From the NCBI RefSeq assembly GCF_900107455.1, contig NZ_FNQB01000007.1, forward strand, positions 114,456-178,455: a stretch of DNA of 64,000 nucleotides, in the 5' to 3' direction. Each line of letters opens with the position of its first letter. The first letter of the stretch is position 1. Below, in pieces: positions 9,197-16,850 of this stretch. Position numbers and translations under genes: made by a program. The DNA is from Asanoa ishikariensis. GTDB taxonomy: Bacteria > Actinomycetota > Actinomycetes > Mycobacteriales > Micromonosporaceae. Below the pieces are notes generated by a model. That model made no database searches. It had not been told where the DNA came from and was given only the letters and a program-made list of their open reading frames with translations.

Positions 9197-10168
9197 GTGT
9201 CCCTGTTCTGGCGGATCTTCCTGCTCAACGCGGCCGTGCTGTCCCTCGCGACCGCTTTGCTGCTGTTCACCCCGGCCACGGTCTCCACCGCGGCGCGGCC
9301 CGGCGAGGTCGCGGTCGTCTTCGCCGGCCTCGCGGCCATGTTGGTGACGAACGCCGCACTTCTGCGCCTCGGCCTGGCCCCGCTGTCCCGACTGACCCGC
9401 ACGATGGCGACGGTCGACCTGCTGCGCCCCGGCCGGCGGCTGGCGGTGGCCGGCAACTCCGGCATCGCCACCCTGATCCGCACGTTCAACACGATGCTCG
9501 AACGCCTGGAGGCCGAGCGCGCGACCACGGCCGGCCGGGCACTGTCCGCGCAGGAGGCCGAGCGGCGGCGGATCGCGCAGGAACTCCACGACGAGGTCGG
9601 CCAGAGCCTCACCGCCGTGCTGCTGGAGCTCAAGCGGGTCGGCGACCAGGCGCCGCCCGGCCTGCGCGCGGACCTCGCCGAGGTGCAGGAGACGACCCGC
9701 AACAGCCTCGACGAGATCCGCCGCATCGCCCGCCGCCTACGCCCCGGGGTGCTGCACGAGCTCGGCCTGACCAGCGCACTGCGGGCACTGGCGACGGAGT
9801 ACTCGACCCGCGGCCTCAACGTCCGCGCCCGGATCGGCCCGGACCTGCCGGACCTGCACGAGGAGGCCGAGCTCGTGCTCTACCGCGTCGCGCAGGAAGG
9901 CCTGACCAACATCGCCCGGCACGCCCGGGCCGAGCGGGTCGAGCTCACCCTGCGGCGCACGGACGACGGCGTGGAACTGCTGGTCGGCGACGACGGCCGC
10001 GGGCTGCGCGGTGCACCGGAGGGAGCGGGAATCCGCGGCATGCGCGAACGCGCCCTGCTGGCCGCCGCCGACCTCACCGTCGGCGCGGGTCCAGGCGGCG
10101 GCACCGAGGTGCGGCTGCGGATGGGTGTCAGCACCGATGCGGAGCCGGTCCGGGAGCGGCAAGGCTGA
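9197..10168 (+). CDS. sensor histidine kinase, NarL/DegS type (HisKA_3), copy 2 without adjacent regulator
   Basis: A roughly 323-residue paralogue of the kinase at 4398. It has the same two membrane helices, HAMP-like linker, HisKA_3 box ELHDEVGQSLTA and HATPase boxes YRVAQEGLTNIARH and GIRGMRERALL. By eye well over two thirds of aligned residues are identical, including long unbroken runs around the phospho-acceptor, so this is a duplication within this lineage. Divergence is greatest in the second membrane helix and at the extreme C-terminus, as expected if the input differs. GTG at 9197 is chosen by comparison with copy 1. No response regulator follows; instead a PRC-barrel-like protein lies 25 bases downstream. 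Confidence 0.9.
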   Translation: MSLFWRIFLLNAAVLSLATALLLFTPATVSTAARPGEVAVVFAGLAAMLVTNAALLRLGLAPLSRLTRTMATVDLLRPGRRLAVAGNSGIATLIRTFNTMLERLEAERATTAGRALSAQEAERRRIAQELHDEVGQSLTAVLLELKRVGDQAPPGLRADLAEVQETTRNSLDEIRRIARRLRPGVLHELGLTSALRALATEYSTRGLNVRARIGPDLPDLHEEAELVLYRVAQEGLTNIARHARAERVELTLRRTDDGVELLVGDDGRGLRGAPEGAGIRGMRERALLAAADLTVGAGPGGGTEVRLRMGVSTDAEPVRERQG

Positions 10169-10193
10169 AGGTCCTCAGCTTGGGAGGCCCCCG

Positions 10194-10508
10194 ATGCCCG
10201 TTTCCGTGGAACCCATGATCGGCCGCGACCTCAGAGATCGCGACAACCGCCCGACGGGCAAGATCCGGGCCGTCTACCGCTATCCGGCCGAGCTGGAGAT
10301 GCCGTGGGGTGTGGCAGCGGTGGTCAGCGGGCGACTGCTGCGCTCGATGCACCTGGTCGACCTGAAGGACGCCGACATCGAACCCGACGCCGTGCGCGTG
10401 CCGCACGCCAAGCAGACCATCACCAGCGCGCCGCACTTCACCCCGCTGGTCGGCGACACCCTCTCGGAAGGCCACGCCGCACAGGTCCGCGACCACTACC
10501 TGAGCTGA
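10194..10508 (+). CDS. PRC-barrel-like small protein
   Basis: A 104-residue soluble protein. The opening IGRDLRDRDNRPTGKIRAVY and the following AAVVSGRLLRSMHLVDL resemble the small beta-barrel (PRC-barrel) found in proteins that bind RNA, photosynthetic reaction centres or membrane surfaces. The assignment is by pattern and is moderate. Its ATG is preceded by GGGAGG at good spacing, 25 bases after the second kinase, so the two are probably co-transcribed. Its last codons (HYLS and stop) lie inside the left copy of a duplicated segment described separately. Confidence 0.72.
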   Translation: MPVSVEPMIGRDLRDRDNRPTGKIRAVYRYPAELEMPWGVAAVVSGRLLRSMHLVDLKDADIEPDAVRVPHAKQTITSAPHFTPLVGDTLSEGHAAQVRDHYLS

Positions 10509-10610
10509 CGCGCCACTGCGGCCCGGGCCCGCGACCGACGCGCCAGTGCGGCCCGGGCCCGCGACCGACGCGCCGCTGCGGCCCGGCCACTACCTGAGCT
10601 GACGCGCCAC
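10493..10610. repeat. duplicated convergent gene junction with 30-bp tandem units
   Basis: A 24-base segment at 10493-10516 is repeated at 10587-10610 (identical apart from flanks). Between them, 30-base units beginning GACGCGCC start at 10507, 10537 and 10567 (the third shortened), with a fourth start at 10601. The left copy holds the stop of the rightward PRC-barrel gene. The right copy holds the last six codons and stop of the leftward hydrolase. Each copy could encode both termini, so the array looks like a tandem duplication that separated two previously overlapping 3' ends. Confidence 0.85.
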
Positions 10611-11414
10611 CGCGCTCCGGAACGACGCGGCGAAGCGGTCCGGCTCCTCCAGCCAGGGAAAGTGGCCGGCGTTCTCGATGACGTCGACCTCGCAGTCGAG
10701 GAGCGTTCCGAGCCGGCGCAGGGCGTCGGCGGGGCGGCTGTCGCCGACTCCCCCGATGATCATCGCGCCGGGTGGCAGGAGCTGTTTCAGCTCTGGCACG
10801 CGCGCTTCGAGCGGCGCGTCGCGCATCGCCGCGTTGAGCTGGGCGTTCATCGCGTAGTTGACGGGCCGCAGCATGCGGGCCGAGGCATCGGCCCATGCCC
10901 AGGCCCGCATGCGGTCGGCGTGGTCGGTGAACCACGAGAGGGTCAGGTACTCGATCTCCTCGGCGTCGGTGCGCGCGGCGGTCGCGTCGAGCTCGTCGAG
11001 CCTGGCCTGTTGCTCGGCGGTGCGCCGCTCCCGCGCCCCGTCCCGCCACGGGTCCAGGAACGGTCCGGCGAGCAGGACGAGGCCGGCCACGCGCTCAGGG
11101 TGTGCCAGCAGGAAATAGCTGGCCAGGTTGGTGCCGTACGAATGCCCGACCAGCACGACCCGGTCGTGTCCCCAGGCGTCGAGCAGCGACACCAGGTCCT
11201 GGATGTGGCGGGAGAGTAAGCGCTCACCAACCCAACCGGACCCGCCGGTCCCGCGCTGGTCGTAGCGGTGGACCACGCACAGGTCCTCGACGAGTTCCGC
11301 GACCGGCGCGAGGTAGTCGGGGACACCGGGCCCGCCGTGCAGCATGACCACTCCCGGGGCGGCCGTGCCCACGGTCCACGTGCGCAGCAGCACGCCGTCG
11401 TCCATCTCGATCAT
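10590..11414 (-). CDS. alpha/beta hydrolase (proline iminopeptidase-like)
   Basis: A 274-residue alpha/beta hydrolase. Landmarks are the oxyanion motif VMLHGGPGVPDY, RYDQRGTGGS, the nucleophile elbow VLVGHSYGTNL, an acidic residue in GGVGDSRPAD and the catalytic His in ENAGHFPWLEEP. HGGPG plus DQRGxG are typical of the proline iminopeptidase branch, but peptide specificity is not proven. I start at the ATG giving MIEMDDG; the frame is open 50 codons upstream into the promoter region of the divergent flavoprotein. The C-terminus is encoded in the right copy of the junction duplication. Confidence 0.88.
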   Translation of the reverse strand: MIEMDDGVLLRTWTVGTAAPGVVMLHGGPGVPDYLAPVAELVEDLCVVHRYDQRGTGGSGWVGERLLSRHIQDLVSLLDAWGHDRVVLVGHSYGTNLASYFLLAHPERVAGLVLLAGPFLDPWRDGARERRTAEQQARLDELDATAARTDAEEIEYLTLSWFTDHADRMRAWAWADASARMLRPVNYAMNAQLNAAMRDAPLEARVPELKQLLPPGAMIIGGVGDSRPADALRRLGTLLDCEVDVIENAGHFPWLEEPDRFAASFRSAVARQLR

Positions 11415-11514
11415 GTGGCGGCAGCGTAGTGCGGCCAGGTCCGGGTAGGCGCACCTGACAAGTCGCCGGGCTGCGACGTCGGAGGGATGTAGCCAGTTAT
11501 TAGGAGGACGAACC

Positions 11515-12846
11515 ATGAGCTCAGCGTTCGAGACGCTTCGCCGCGACTTCGGTGGCGACATCATCGAACCCGGTGCGGCGGACTACGAGTCCGCGAGCCG
11601 CACCATTTTGGCGTCGGGCAGTCCCGCCCAGGTGCTGCGACCCAAGAACGTCGGCGATGTGCAGGCCGCGGTCAGGTTCGCGAAGGGCAAGGTGCTGTCC
11701 GTACGCGGTGGCGGGCACGGTTTTCCGGGCTTCGGCACCAACGACGGCGGTGTCGTGATCGACCTGAGCGACCTCGCGGACGTGGAGGTCGTCGACAGCG
11801 AACGCCACCTCGTGCGGATCGGGGGCGGCGCGACGTGGGGACCGGCCGCGGTCGCGTTGGCGCCGCACGGCCTGGCGATCTCGGCGGGCGACACCAAGGA
11901 CGTCGGCGTGGGTGGGCTGGCCTTGACCGGCGGCATCGGCTGGAAGGTCAGGAAGTACGGGCTGGCCCTCGACAGCGTGGTCGGCGCCGAGGTGGTCACC
12001 GCCGCAGGCGAGGTCGTGCGCGCGTCGGAGACGGAGAATTCCGACCTGTTCTGGGCGATCCGTGGTGGCGGCGGCAACTTCGGGATCGTGACCGCGTTCG
12101 ACTTCGTGGCCCACCCGACCACCGATGTCTTCCACGGCCGGATCACCTTCCCGGCCACGGAGGCGGCGACCATCCTGCCTGGATGGGCGGACTACATGCG
12201 CACCGCGCCGGAAGGGCTCACCTCGGTGGCGAACCTCGCCAACCCGATGGCCGGCGGGCACAAGGCTCCCGTCGAGATCCACGTCATGTTCGACGGCGAC
12301 GACGAGCAGGAGGCCGCCGCCGCGCTCGACCCGATCCGCGGGCTCGGGACCGTGGTCGACGACGACGTCGCGCTCAAGCACTATGCGGACTCCCTTATGG
12401 ACGGAGCACCGCTGCCGCTGGGCCTCGCGCTCGTGAACCGCAGTGCTTTCGTCGACCGGGACTCGGTGCCTGACGTCCTGCGGATCCTGACCGAAGTCGG
12501 TGCGGCGGAGCACTCGCCGTTCATCGCCGTGCGCAGCGTCGGGGGTGCGGTCGCCGAGATCCCGGCCGATGCCACCGCGTACGCCCACCGGCAGGCAGAG
12601 CTGATGTTCGTTCTGGTGACCGGTGGCCCGCAACCGATGGTCGACGCTGCCCGTCCGGCGCTGGAGGCGATCTGGTCCAAGCTCGCGCCGCACATCGACG
12701 GCATCTACGGCAACTTCGTGTCGACCGCCACCGACGACGATGTCGCCGGCATCTACCCACCGGCGACGTACCACCGACTCGCGGCGGTCAAGCGGAAGTA
12801 CGACCCGGACAACCTGTTCGCCCGAAACGAGAACGTGCGTCCGTGA
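11515..12846 (+). CDS. FAD-binding oxidoreductase (BBE-like, PCMH-type FAD domain)
   Basis: A 443-residue flavoprotein of the berberine-bridge-enzyme-like oxidase family. The FAD-binding domain contains VRGGGHGFPGFG with His68 in the position used for covalent FAD attachment, then VGVGGLALTGGIGW. The second covalent anchor (Cys) of bicovalent enzymes is absent, so a single histidyl link is expected. The C-terminal YHRLAAVKRKYDPDNLF is the standard BBE ending. AGGAGG at 11502-11507 gives a strong ribosome site. Substrate unknown; relatives oxidise sugars or natural-product intermediates. It is divergent from the hydrolase, with about 100 bases between starts. Confidence 0.92.
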   Translation: MSSAFETLRRDFGGDIIEPGAADYESASRTILASGSPAQVLRPKNVGDVQAAVRFAKGKVLSVRGGGHGFPGFGTNDGGVVIDLSDLADVEVVDSERHLVRIGGGATWGPAAVALAPHGLAISAGDTKDVGVGGLALTGGIGWKVRKYGLALDSVVGAEVVTAAGEVVRASETENSDLFWAIRGGGGNFGIVTAFDFVAHPTTDVFHGRITFPATEAATILPGWADYMRTAPEGLTSVANLANPMAGGHKAPVEIHVMFDGDDEQEAAAALDPIRGLGTVVDDDVALKHYADSLMDGAPLPLGLALVNRSAFVDRDSVPDVLRILTEVGAAEHSPFIAVRSVGGAVAEIPADATAYAHRQAELMFVLVTGGPQPMVDAARPALEAIWSKLAPHIDGIYGNFVSTATDDDVAGIYPPATYHRLAAVKRKYDPDNLFARNENVRP

Positions 12847-12902
12847 GAAGCGCTGATCAGAGGGCATCAATCTGATCTCACCGACTAGCCAACCAGCGCA
12901 AT

Positions 12903-12921
12903 GATGGTTAGCCTACCCTAA
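12903..12921 (+). promoter_or_regulatory. iron box (DtxR/IdeR-type operator)
   Basis: A 19-base site matching the DtxR/IdeR consensus TWAGGTTAGSCTAACCTWA at 16 of 19 positions by hand alignment. It contains an intact GGTTAGCCTA core and lies 48 bases upstream of the siderophore-binding lipoprotein start. The iron-bound repressor should shut off the uptake operon when iron is plentiful (family knowledge; binding here is inferred). Confidence 0.82.
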
Positions 12922-12968
12922 CCGTCAGGCCGCTGGAGCCTGCTCGGATCCAGAGAACGGAACCCCTC

Positions 12969-13979
12969 ATGCGCGCGTGGCGTCCGATCCTCGCCGTGGC
13001 GGTGCTCAGTGCCGCCCTCGCGGGTTGTGGCAACAACACAGACAGTGGAGGCACCGCCCCCGCCGCCGCCGCGGGCCCGTGGTCGTTCACCGGCGGGTCC
13101 GGCAAAGAGGTCAAGGCGGACAAGGCTCCTACCCGGATCATCGCCCACGCGGGCGAGGCCGCGGCGCTCATGTCGTTCGGCATCAAGCCGGTCGGGATCT
13201 ACTCCGACGAGTCCGTCAAGACCGATCCGAACCTGAAGAACCTGGACCTCTCCGGCATTACGATCCTCGGCGAGGAGTGGGGCAAGATCGATGTGGAGAA
13301 GGCCGCCTCGCTCGCGCCGGACCTGATCGTCGGCGACTGGTGGCCGGCGGAGAAGGCGCACAGCGGCATGGAGGAGGGCGTCGACGAGAAGAGCAAGAAG
13401 CTCGCCGAGCTCGCTCCGATCACCGGCGTCTCCCAGGGCAAGTCCATCGTGGAGCTTGCCGAGGGCTACGAGGCCCTGGCCAAGAGCCTCGGCGCCGACG
13501 TCGACAAGCCGGAGATCGCGGCCAACAAGAAGCGCTTCGAGGAGTCGGTCACCAAGTTCAAGGACGCGGTGAAGGCCAAGCCCGGCCTGAGCGTCGCGGC
13601 CATGTCGCCGGCTGACGACAAGGTCTACGTCGCCAACCCGGAGTACGCGCCCGAGCTGCTCGACCTCCAGAACTTCGGCATGGATGTGCTCAACCCGGCG
13701 AGCCCCGACCCGGGCTTCCCGTACTGGGAGAACCTGAGCTGGGAGAACGCCGACAAGTACCAGCCGGACCTGATCCTGTGGGACGGCCGCTCGTTCACCC
13801 CGACCGCCAACGCCGAGTGGGGCAAGAAGCAGCCGACCTGGTTCAAGCTCAAGGCTGCGAAGGCCGGCGCGACGGTTGCCTGGCCGGCGTTCTGGCTGCA
13901 CACGTACGGCGACTTCGCCACCGAGCTCGACAAGCTGACCGAGGCAGTCAAGGCCGCGGATCCGAATGTCGGTGGTTAG
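12969..13979 (+). CDS. iron-siderophore ABC transporter substrate-binding lipoprotein
   Basis: A 336-residue exported lipoprotein of the FepB/FhuD (class III) type that captures a ferric siderophore outside the membrane. The signal sequence has a basic start, a hydrophobic core and the lipobox LAGC at about residues 17-20, followed by a Gly/Ala/Pro linker. The two-lobe domain includes RIIAHAGEAAALMSFGIKP, typical of the start of lobe 1, and APDLIVGDWW. It is the first gene of a four-gene uptake operon behind an iron box. The ligand (hydroxamate, catecholate or other) cannot be told. Confidence 0.92.
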   Translation: MRAWRPILAVAVLSAALAGCGNNTDSGGTAPAAAAGPWSFTGGSGKEVKADKAPTRIIAHAGEAAALMSFGIKPVGIYSDESVKTDPNLKNLDLSGITILGEEWGKIDVEKAASLAPDLIVGDWWPAEKAHSGMEEGVDEKSKKLAELAPITGVSQGKSIVELAEGYEALAKSLGADVDKPEIAANKKRFEESVTKFKDAVKAKPGLSVAAMSPADDKVYVANPEYAPELLDLQNFGMDVLNPASPDPGFPYWENLSWENADKYQPDLILWDGRSFTPTANAEWGKKQPTWFKLKAAKAGATVAWPAFWLHTYGDFATELDKLTEAVKAADPNVGG

Positions 13980-15009
13980 CCCACCGGCGACCACGCGCGT
14001 CGCGCGGCGAGCCTCTGCCCTCGGGCCGGGGCTCGTCGCGCTGTGCGGCGTGCTCGCCGTCGTCGCGTTCCTGAGCGTGACGCAGGGTTCGCGCGACATC
14101 GGCCTGTCCGAGGTGCTGCACGCCCTGCGCGGCCTCGACGACGACGGTTCGATCAGCAGCACCATCACGCTCGAGCTGCGAGTCCCCCGCACCCTGCTGG
14201 GCATCCTGGTCGGCGCCGCGCTCGGCGTGGCCGGGGCGATCCTGCAGGGCGTGACCCGCAACCCGCTCGCCGACGCGGGCATCATGGGCATCAACTCCGG
14301 CGCCGCCGCCTTCGTAGTGTTCGCCATCACCGTGCTCGGCGTGCGCGGCGTCGGCGTCTACGTCTGGTTCGCCTTCGCCGGCGCGATCGCCGCCCTGGTG
14401 CTCGTCTACGCGATCGCCTCGCTCGGCCGCGAGGGCGCCACCCCGGTCAAGCTCGCCCTGGCCGGCGCGGCCGTCACGGCCGGGCTGGCCTCCGTCACCA
14501 CCGGCATCATCATGACCAATGTGGACGCCCTCAACGAGCTGCGGTTCTGGCAGGTCGGTTCGCTGGCCGGCCGGTACGCGCCGATCCTGACCGGCGTCGC
14601 GCCGTTCCTGCTCGTCGGCCTGGTCGCCGCGCTCGGCTTCGGCCGCGCGCTCAACGGCCTGGCACTCGGCGAGGACATGGCCCGCGGCCTCGGTCAGCAC
14701 GTCGGCCGCACCCGCATCGCCGCGTTCGCCGTGGTCGCGGTGCTCGCCGGCGCGGCCACCGCCGCCTGCGGGCCGATCGTCTTCGTCGGGCTCATCGTGC
14801 CGCACGTGGCCCGGTTCATCTGCGGTCCGGACTACCGCTGGATCCTGCCGTACTCGATGCTGCTCGCCCCGATCGTGCTGCTGCTGGCCGACGTGCTCGG
14901 CCGGGTCGTCGCCGCACCGGACGAGGTGCAGGTCGGCGTGGTCCTCGGTGTCGTCTGCGCGCCGGCGTTCGTCGCGATCGTGCGCTACGCCCGCCTGTCG
15001 GAGGCCTGA
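13966..15009 (+). CDS. FecCD-family iron-siderophore ABC permease, subunit 1
   Basis: A 347-residue permease with about nine or ten membrane helices. Conserved blocks include LRVPRTLLGILVGAALGVAGAILQG and NPLADAGIMGINSGAA, plus GPIVFVGLIVPHVAR in the C-terminal half, which contacts the ATPase. The ATG lies inside the end of the binding-protein gene (14-base overlap), so translation is coupled; a GTG two codons later is an alternative. It should pair with the next gene to form the membrane channel. Confidence 0.93.
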   Translation: MSVVSPPATTRVARRASALGPGLVALCGVLAVVAFLSVTQGSRDIGLSEVLHALRGLDDDGSISSTITLELRVPRTLLGILVGAALGVAGAILQGVTRNPLADAGIMGINSGAAAFVVFAITVLGVRGVGVYVWFAFAGAIAALVLVYAIASLGREGATPVKLALAGAAVTAGLASVTTGIIMTNVDALNELRFWQVGSLAGRYAPILTGVAPFLLVGLVAALGFGRALNGLALGEDMARGLGQHVGRTRIAAFAVVAVLAGAATAACGPIVFVGLIVPHVARFICGPDYRWILPYSMLLAPIVLLLADVLGRVVAAPDEVQVGVVLGVVCAPAFVAIVRYARLSEA

Positions 15010-16077
15010 GTGACCACAACGCTGTCCAAAGTAGAGGCCCCCGCCGTCGACGTGGCCGCCGCGCTGCGCCGCAACCGCCGGCGCCGCGGCACCCGGGCCA
15101 CGGTCGTGCTCACCGCCCTGGCCGTGCTGGTGTTCGCCCTCTTCGTCGTCACCATGATGATCGGCAGTTTCCGGATCGGCCCGTTCGACGTGATCGCCTC
15201 GGTGCTGCACCTGTCCGACAACGCCGGCGTCGACTTCGTGGTCCGCGAGCTTCGGCTGCCGACCGCCATGGCCGGCCTCGGTGTCGGCCTCGCGCTCGGC
15301 GCCTCCGGCACGATCTTCCAGCAGGTGCTGCGCAACCCGCTCGCCTCACCGGACTTCGTCGGCGTGACCTCCGGCGCCGGCCTCGCCGCGGTCGTCGCCA
15401 TCGTGATGCTGGGCACCGGCGGCCTCGTGGTCAGCGGCCTCGCCCTCGGCGGCGCCGTCCTCGCGGCCTCGCTGATGTACGTGCTGGCCTGGAAGGACGG
15501 CGTCACCGGCTACCGGTTCATCCTGATCGGCATCGGCATCGCGGCCTTCTTCGACGGCCTGATCGGCTTCGTGCTCTCCCGCGCCAAGCTTTTCGAGGCC
15601 AGGCAGGCGATGCACTGGCTGACGGGCTCGGTCGGCCAGGCCAGCGACACGGAGCTACGTCTGCTCTTCGGCGGGCTGCTGGTGCTGCTGCCGGTGGCCG
15701 TCCTGCTGCAACGCCCGCTGCGGGCCCTCGACCTCGGCGACGACACCGCCCGCACGCTGGGCACCCGGGCCGAGCTCAGCCGCGCCGCACTGCTCGGCAC
15801 CGCCCTGGTCCTGGTCGCCCTGGCGGTGTCGGTGGCCGGCCCGATCGTCTTCGTCGCCCTGGTCGCCGGACCGATCGCCAATCGGCTGCTCGGCCCGGCC
15901 ACCGGCGGCATCGTCGCCGCGGCGCTGGTCGGCGCCGCCACCCTGCTGGCCGCCGACCTGGTGGCCGTGCACCTGTTGCCCACCGCCCTGCCGACCGGCG
16001 TCGTGACCGGCGCCGTCGGCGCACCCTATCTGCTGTGGCTGCTGGCCACCACGAACCGGCAAGGAGCGGGCGGTTGA
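15010..16077 (+). CDS. FecCD-family iron-siderophore ABC permease, subunit 2
   Basis: A 355-residue partner permease. After a basic cytosolic N-terminus (RRNRRRRGTR near residue 20) come about nine helices with the family blocks ELRLPTAMAGLGVGLALGAS, NPLASPDFVGVTSGA and GPIVFVALVAGPIANR. GTG starts directly after the previous stop. Two different permease subunits are usual for heteromeric FepDG-type importers. The stop overlaps the TTG start of the ATPase. Confidence 0.93.
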   Translation: MTTTLSKVEAPAVDVAAALRRNRRRRGTRATVVLTALAVLVFALFVVTMMIGSFRIGPFDVIASVLHLSDNAGVDFVVRELRLPTAMAGLGVGLALGASGTIFQQVLRNPLASPDFVGVTSGAGLAAVVAIVMLGTGGLVVSGLALGGAVLAASLMYVLAWKDGVTGYRFILIGIGIAAFFDGLIGFVLSRAKLFEARQAMHWLTGSVGQASDTELRLLFGGLLVLLPVAVLLQRPLRALDLGDDTARTLGTRAELSRAALLGTALVLVALAVSVAGPIVFVALVAGPIANRLLGPATGGIVAAALVGAATLLAADLVAVHLLPTALPTGVVTGAVGAPYLLWLLATTNRQGAGG

Positions 16078-16847
16078 GCCGACTGCGCACGAAAGAGCTG
16101 ACTCTCGGGTACGACGACCGCGACGTCGTGAGCAACCTCGACGTGACCATCCCCGACGGCAAGGTCACCGCGATCGTCGGCGCCAACGCCTGCGGCAAGT
16201 CCACATTGCTTCGTGGGCTGGCCCGGCTGCTGACACCGCGCGGCGGCGCCGTCTATCTCGACGGGACCGTGCTGGCCGACCTGCGTACCCAGGATGTCGC
16301 CAAGGTGTTGGGCCTGTTGCCGCAGTCGCCGGTGGCGCCGGACGGCATCACGGTCGCCGACCTGGTGTCCCGCGGCCGCTATCCGCACCAGGGCTGGTTC
16401 CGGCGCTGGAACGACGACGACCACGACGCGGTCAGCAAGGCGCTGGCCGCCACCGGCACCGCGGACCTGATCGACCGGCCGATCAAGTCGCTCTCGGGCG
16501 GGCAGCGGCAGCGGGTCTGGGTCGCGATGGCGCTGGCCCAGGACACCGACCTGCTGTTGCTCGACGAGCCGACCACCTACCTGGACATCAACCACCAGGT
16601 CGAGTTGCTGCGCCTGCTGCGACAGCTCAACGCCGAGTCGGGCAAGACCATCGTGGTGGTGCTGCACGACCTCAACCTGGCCTGCCGCTTCGTCGACCAC
16701 CTGATCGCGATGTCCGACGGCAAGATTGTTTCTGAAGGCCCGCCGACCGAGGTGGTAACGGCCGACCTGGTCGAGGCCGTCTTCGGCCTGAGCTGCCTGG
16801 TGGTCCCGGACCCGGTCGCGGGTACGCCGATGATCGTGCCGGCCTAG
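16074..16847 (+). CDS. iron-siderophore ABC transporter ATP-binding protein
   Basis: A 257-residue FepC/FhuC-type ATPase. Walker A GANACGKST is at about residues 37-45, the signature LSGGQRQRVWVAMALAQ near residue 140 and Walker B LLLLDEPTTYLDI near residue 162, with the switch His in VVLHDLNLAC. All catalytic residues are present. The start is TTG overlapping the permease stop (TTGA); the frame is open far upstream but that part is antisense-like shadow of the permeases. It completes the BCDA uptake operon and converges on the exporter-fold ABC genes with only 3 bases between stops. Confidence 0.94.
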   Translation: MSRLRTKELTLGYDDRDVVSNLDVTIPDGKVTAIVGANACGKSTLLRGLARLLTPRGGAVYLDGTVLADLRTQDVAKVLGLLPQSPVAPDGITVADLVSRGRYPHQGWFRRWNDDDHDAVSKALAATGTADLIDRPIKSLSGGQRQRVWVAMALAQDTDLLLLDEPTTYLDINHQVELLRLLRQLNAESGKTIVVVLHDLNLACRFVDHLIAMSDGKIVSEGPPTEVVTADLVEAVFGLSCLVVPDPVAGTPMIVPA

Positions 16848-16850
16848 CTT

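Noticed and set aside
10507..10600. Possible CRISPR or phage attachment repeats at 30-bp units
   Set aside because: There are only about three units, no spacers and no integrase nearby; better explained as a duplicated gene junction.
14043..16073. Rightward frame extending the siderophore ATPase by nearly 680 codons
   Set aside because: The added part overlaps both FecCD permeases in another frame and is Arg/Ala/Gly-rich; ATPase homology begins at the TTG at 16074.
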